DNA of 8,011 nucleotides from RGIG2041 sp045532715 (GTDB lineage: Bacteria; Bacillota; Clostridia; UBA1381; UMGS1253): contig JAZSGM010000065.1 in the NCBI GenBank assembly GCA_045532715.1, forward strand, positions 1-8,011. The letters run 5' to 3'. Made by a program: the position numbers and the translations under genes. Position 1 is the stretch's first letter, and every line of letters begins with the position of its first letter. Below, in pieces: positions 6,186 through 8,011 of the stretch. Under the pieces are notes generated by a model. It searched no databases, was not told where the DNA came from, and saw only the letters and a list, made by a program, of their open reading frames with translations.

Positions 6186-6617
6186 ATGAAAACAGTTACT
6201 TTTTGCGGACATGGGACTTTGTCCATTGCAGAGACGGATCGGCTTCGTGTTCGTTTGTATGCCGAAGTTGAAAAGCTGATTTTGCAAGGTGCTGCGGAGT
6301 TTTTGCTCGGTGGGTATGGAGATTTTGACCTGCTTTGCGCAAAAACGGTCAAAGCGCTTCATACAAAATACCCGCACATCAAATCCGTGCTGATGATTCC
6401 GTATTTGAACAGGGAATACAATACGATGCTCTACGACTGTACGGAATATCCGCCGATTGAAGCAGTTCCGCCGCGCTATGCCATTGTGAAAAGAAATGCA
6501 TATATGGTAGAACGGGCAGAAATCGTTATTGCATATGTAAAGTACAACTTTGGCGGTGCGTGGACAACGCTGCAGTTTGCAAAAAGAAGAAAGAAAACGA
6601 TTATAGAGATGGATTGA
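6186..6617 (+). CDS. SLOG/DUF1273-like Rossmann-fold protein
   Basis: 143 aa, soluble, no signal peptide. The start at ATG 6186 is chosen because AGAGG (6175-6179) precedes it and because similarity begins there; an in-frame upstream extension would run through the attenuator and is not preserved between the two repeat copies. Visible motifs: TVTFCGHGT at the N-terminus (where relatives have FxGHR), FLLGGYGDFD in the first third (the glycine-rich nucleotide-binding loop of the SLOG superfamily), YPHIKSVLMIPYLNR, and a C-terminal AEIVIAYVKYNFGGAWTTLQFAKRRKKTIIEM that matches the 'IVYV...GGA..TL..A...KK.II' end of DUF1273/YpsA-type proteins. The superfamily is thought to bind or process nucleotide-derived ligands; the actual function here is unknown. 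It is a single gene under its own structured leader. Confidence 0.78.
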   Translation: MKTVTFCGHGTLSIAETDRLRVRLYAEVEKLILQGAAEFLLGGYGDFDLLCAKTVKALHTKYPHIKSVLMIPYLNREYNTMLYDCTEYPPIEAVPPRYAIVKRNAYMVERAEIVIAYVKYNFGGAWTTLQFAKRRKKTIIEMD

Positions 6618-6743
6618 ATCCGTGCGCAAGCAGCACACAGGTTGTTTCCTATAAACATAATTTCAATCAACACCGCACCGCGGAATAGCACGAATCTAAA
6701 TCATATTCGTAGTGAAGCGGCCTCCCGGACGGTCCGTTTCTGC

Positions 6744-6780
6744 AAAAAAAGAAGGTATGCAACTGCACACCTTCTTTTTT
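6744..6780 (-). terminator. bidirectional terminator between convergent genes
   Basis: An AAAAAAGAAGGT arm (6745-6756) pairs with ACCTTCTTTTTT (6769-6780), with inner TGC/GCA pairs, one mismatch and an AACT loop. Both strands give a hairpin with a U-tract. It lies 9 bp beyond the stop of the minus-strand symporter and about 130 bp past the SLOG-like gene, which has no nearer terminator. The GAAGGTRT core resembles that of the terminator at 5447-5486. Confidence 0.85.
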
Positions 6781-6789
6781 GTATGTAGA

Positions 6790-8011
6790 TTAGTTTTCGT
6801 TGTTTTCCTTTACTGCCTTTGCATGCTCTGCCTGAATTTCAGGGAATACAGAGAGCATCGGCTCGATGTCCTTGTGCTTTACTCTTCTGTCGATGTAGTT
6901 CTTTGTAATTTTCATTACCAGCGGACTTAAAACGATTACGCCGATTAAGTTCGGGAGCATCATCAGACCGTTGAAGGTATCGGAAATATCCCAAGCGAGG
7001 GAAGAAGTCATTACTGCACCGAGGAAGATTGTTACAAGGTGGATGACCTTGTAGAGCTTTAAGGTCTTTGTACCGAAGAGGTACTCCCAGGCCTTAGAAC
7101 CGTAATGGTCCCAACCGAGTGCGGTTGTGAACGCAAACAGGAAGATCGCGATTGCAATGAACTTACCGCCGATGTTCCAGAAACCGAATACGGTGTTGAA
7201 GGAATCGGCAACCGTTGTACCAACATCTTCGAAGGTTGTGTAGAGATTTGCAACGTCACCTCTTGTTGTGAGGACTACGAGCGCTGTTAATGTACATACA
7301 ACTATTGTGTCCGCAAATACTTCGAAGATACCCCACATACCCTGGGTAACCGGCTCTTTTACGCTGGAGTTGGAGTGTACCATAACGGAAGAACCAAGAC
7401 CGGCTTCGTTGGAGAACACGCCGCGCTTGAAGCCCTGCTGCATTACCTTGGAAATTGCAACACCGCCTACACCGCCGGCTACTGCAACCGGATTGAATGC
7501 GGTTACGAAGATTGCCTTGAATGCCGGCAGAATCATATCATAGTTTACGCAAACGATTGCTATACTACCAAGGATGAAGAGCACAACCATGAACGGTACT
7601 ACCTTTTCAGCAAAGGAAGCAATTCTCTTTAAACCGCCGAGCGTGATGAGTGCTGCGATTGCCACTAAGATAACGCCGAGGATTACGGCATACAGAGATA
7701 CACCTTCAAATACCTGTACGTTCATAAGCGACTGAATCGGGAATGCACTTTCAAGGTTGATAACAATCTTGTTGATCTGACCCATTGCGCCGATACCGAA
7801 GGAAGCGAGCAGGGTGAAGATGGAAAACAGGATTGCGAGAAGCTTACCGATTTTCTTGCAGCCCTTCTTGGAGCCAAGACCGTCTTCGAGGTAGTACATT
7901 GCACCGCCGGACCATTCGCCGTCTGCGTTCTTTCTTCTATAGAAGATACCGAGTACGTTTTCGGAGTAGTTGGTCATCATACCGAGGAAGGCTGCAACCC
8001 ACATCCAGAAT
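6790..8011 (-). CDS. AGCS-family sodium:alanine/amino-acid symporter, N-terminus beyond window
   Basis: 406 codons are visible, ending in TAA at 6792-6790. The frame stays open to the right edge (two codons before the first internal ATG at 8004), so the true start and roughly 80 or more N-terminal residues lie outside. It is a membrane protein with many hydrophobic segments that imports alanine, glycine or a similar amino acid with sodium. Diagnostic features are the FWMWVAAFLGM...Y.E start of the visible part, GGAMYYLEDGLG, and the family signature QGFKRGVFSNEAGLGSS at about 7385-7440, followed by PVTQGMWGIFEVFADTIVVCTLTAL. The C-terminal tail is short and charged (HAKAVKENNEN). It is convergent with the SLOG-like gene, so probably functionally separate. 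The exact amino-acid substrate cannot be told from sequence. Confidence 0.95.
   Translation of the reverse strand, partial: FWMWVAAFLGMMTNYSENVLGIFYRRKNADGEWSGGAMYYLEDGLGSKKGCKKIGKLLAILFSIFTLLASFGIGAMGQINKIVINLESAFPIQSLMNVQVFEGVSLYAVILGVILVAIAALITLGGLKRIASFAEKVVPFMVVLFILGSIAIVCVNYDMILPAFKAIFVTAFNPVAVAGGVGGVAISKVMQQGFKRGVFSNEAGLGSSVMVHSNSSVKEPVTQGMWGIFEVFADTIVVCTLTALVVLTTRGDVANLYTTFEDVGTTVADSFNTVFGFWNIGGKFIAIAIFLFAFTTALGWDHYGSKAWEYLFGTKTLKLYKVIHLVTIFLGAVMTSSLAWDISDTFNGLMMLPNLIGVIVLSPLVMKITKNYIDRRVKHKDIEPMLSVFPEIQAEHAKAVKENNEN

Larger units (their letters stand above)
5912..6260 (+). repeat. tandem duplication unit B (349 bp)
   Basis: Second copy, directly abutting the first. It is 20 bp shorter: 18 bp in the left stem block, 1 bp in the right block and 1 bp in the T-run before the terminator. 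After TAT at 6258-6260 it continues into the complete SLOG-like gene, so this is the parental or functional arrangement. Confidence 0.92.

Noticed and set aside
5675..6638. Minus-strand ORFs across both leaders (repeating RSQPEGRATHQK-like peptides)
   Set aside because: They are antisense shadows of the duplicated RNA and of the SLOG-like gene, with no ribosome binding site or family resemblance.
6726..6736. CGGAC-G-GTCCG palindrome and the ACGAAT/ATTCGT pair nearby (about 6689-6710) as a terminator for the SLOG-like gene
   Set aside because: The first has a loop too small to form as a hairpin and neither is followed by a U-tract; the bidirectional hairpin at 6744-6780 explains termination better.

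Overview
The window looks like a chromosomal segment from a gut-type Clostridia or other Bacillota. The evidence is strong AGGAGG-like ribosome binding sites, consensus sigma-A promoters, U-tract terminators, and a secreted enzyme carrying a copper-amine-oxidase-like surface domain typical of that phylum. No insertion sequence, CRISPR array, tRNA or rRNA is visible.

Region 1 (1-5486) is a small polysaccharide-use locus. A cytoplasmic GH43-like beta-propeller glycosidase (minus strand, cut by the left edge) is divergent from a very large secreted heparinase II/III-type polysaccharide lyase (864-5444, 1526 aa). They share a 226-bp intergenic region with a good promoter in each direction. The lyase would cut a uronate-containing glycan outside the cell, and the propeller enzyme would trim imported oligosaccharides. 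The substrate cannot be read from the sequence. A perfect 40-bp palindrome terminates the lyase gene.

Region 2 (5543-6617) is the most interesting part. A unit of about 350-370 bp is present twice in tandem. Each copy holds a sigma-A promoter, a 5' leader of about 220-240 nt that starts folding at its first nucleotides, an intrinsic attenuator, and the first 25 codons of a SLOG/DUF1273-like gene. Only the second copy has the complete gene (6186-6617, 143 aa). In the first copy the gene is cut after codon 25 and reads in frame into the second leader. The two leaders are nearly identical except for two blocks that form the two sides of a long stem. Both blocks have changed in sequence and length, yet they still pair in each copy. 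In both leaders the 3' side of the conserved apical hairpin is also perfectly complementary over 9 nt to the gene's ribosome binding region. Together this suggests a cis-regulatory RNA, possibly a riboswitch-like or attenuator element, that I do not recognise as a named class.

Region 3 (6618-8011) has a shared bidirectional terminator followed by a convergent AGCS-family sodium:amino-acid symporter gene on the minus strand, cut by the right edge. It is ordinary housekeeping transport with no evident link to the other regions.
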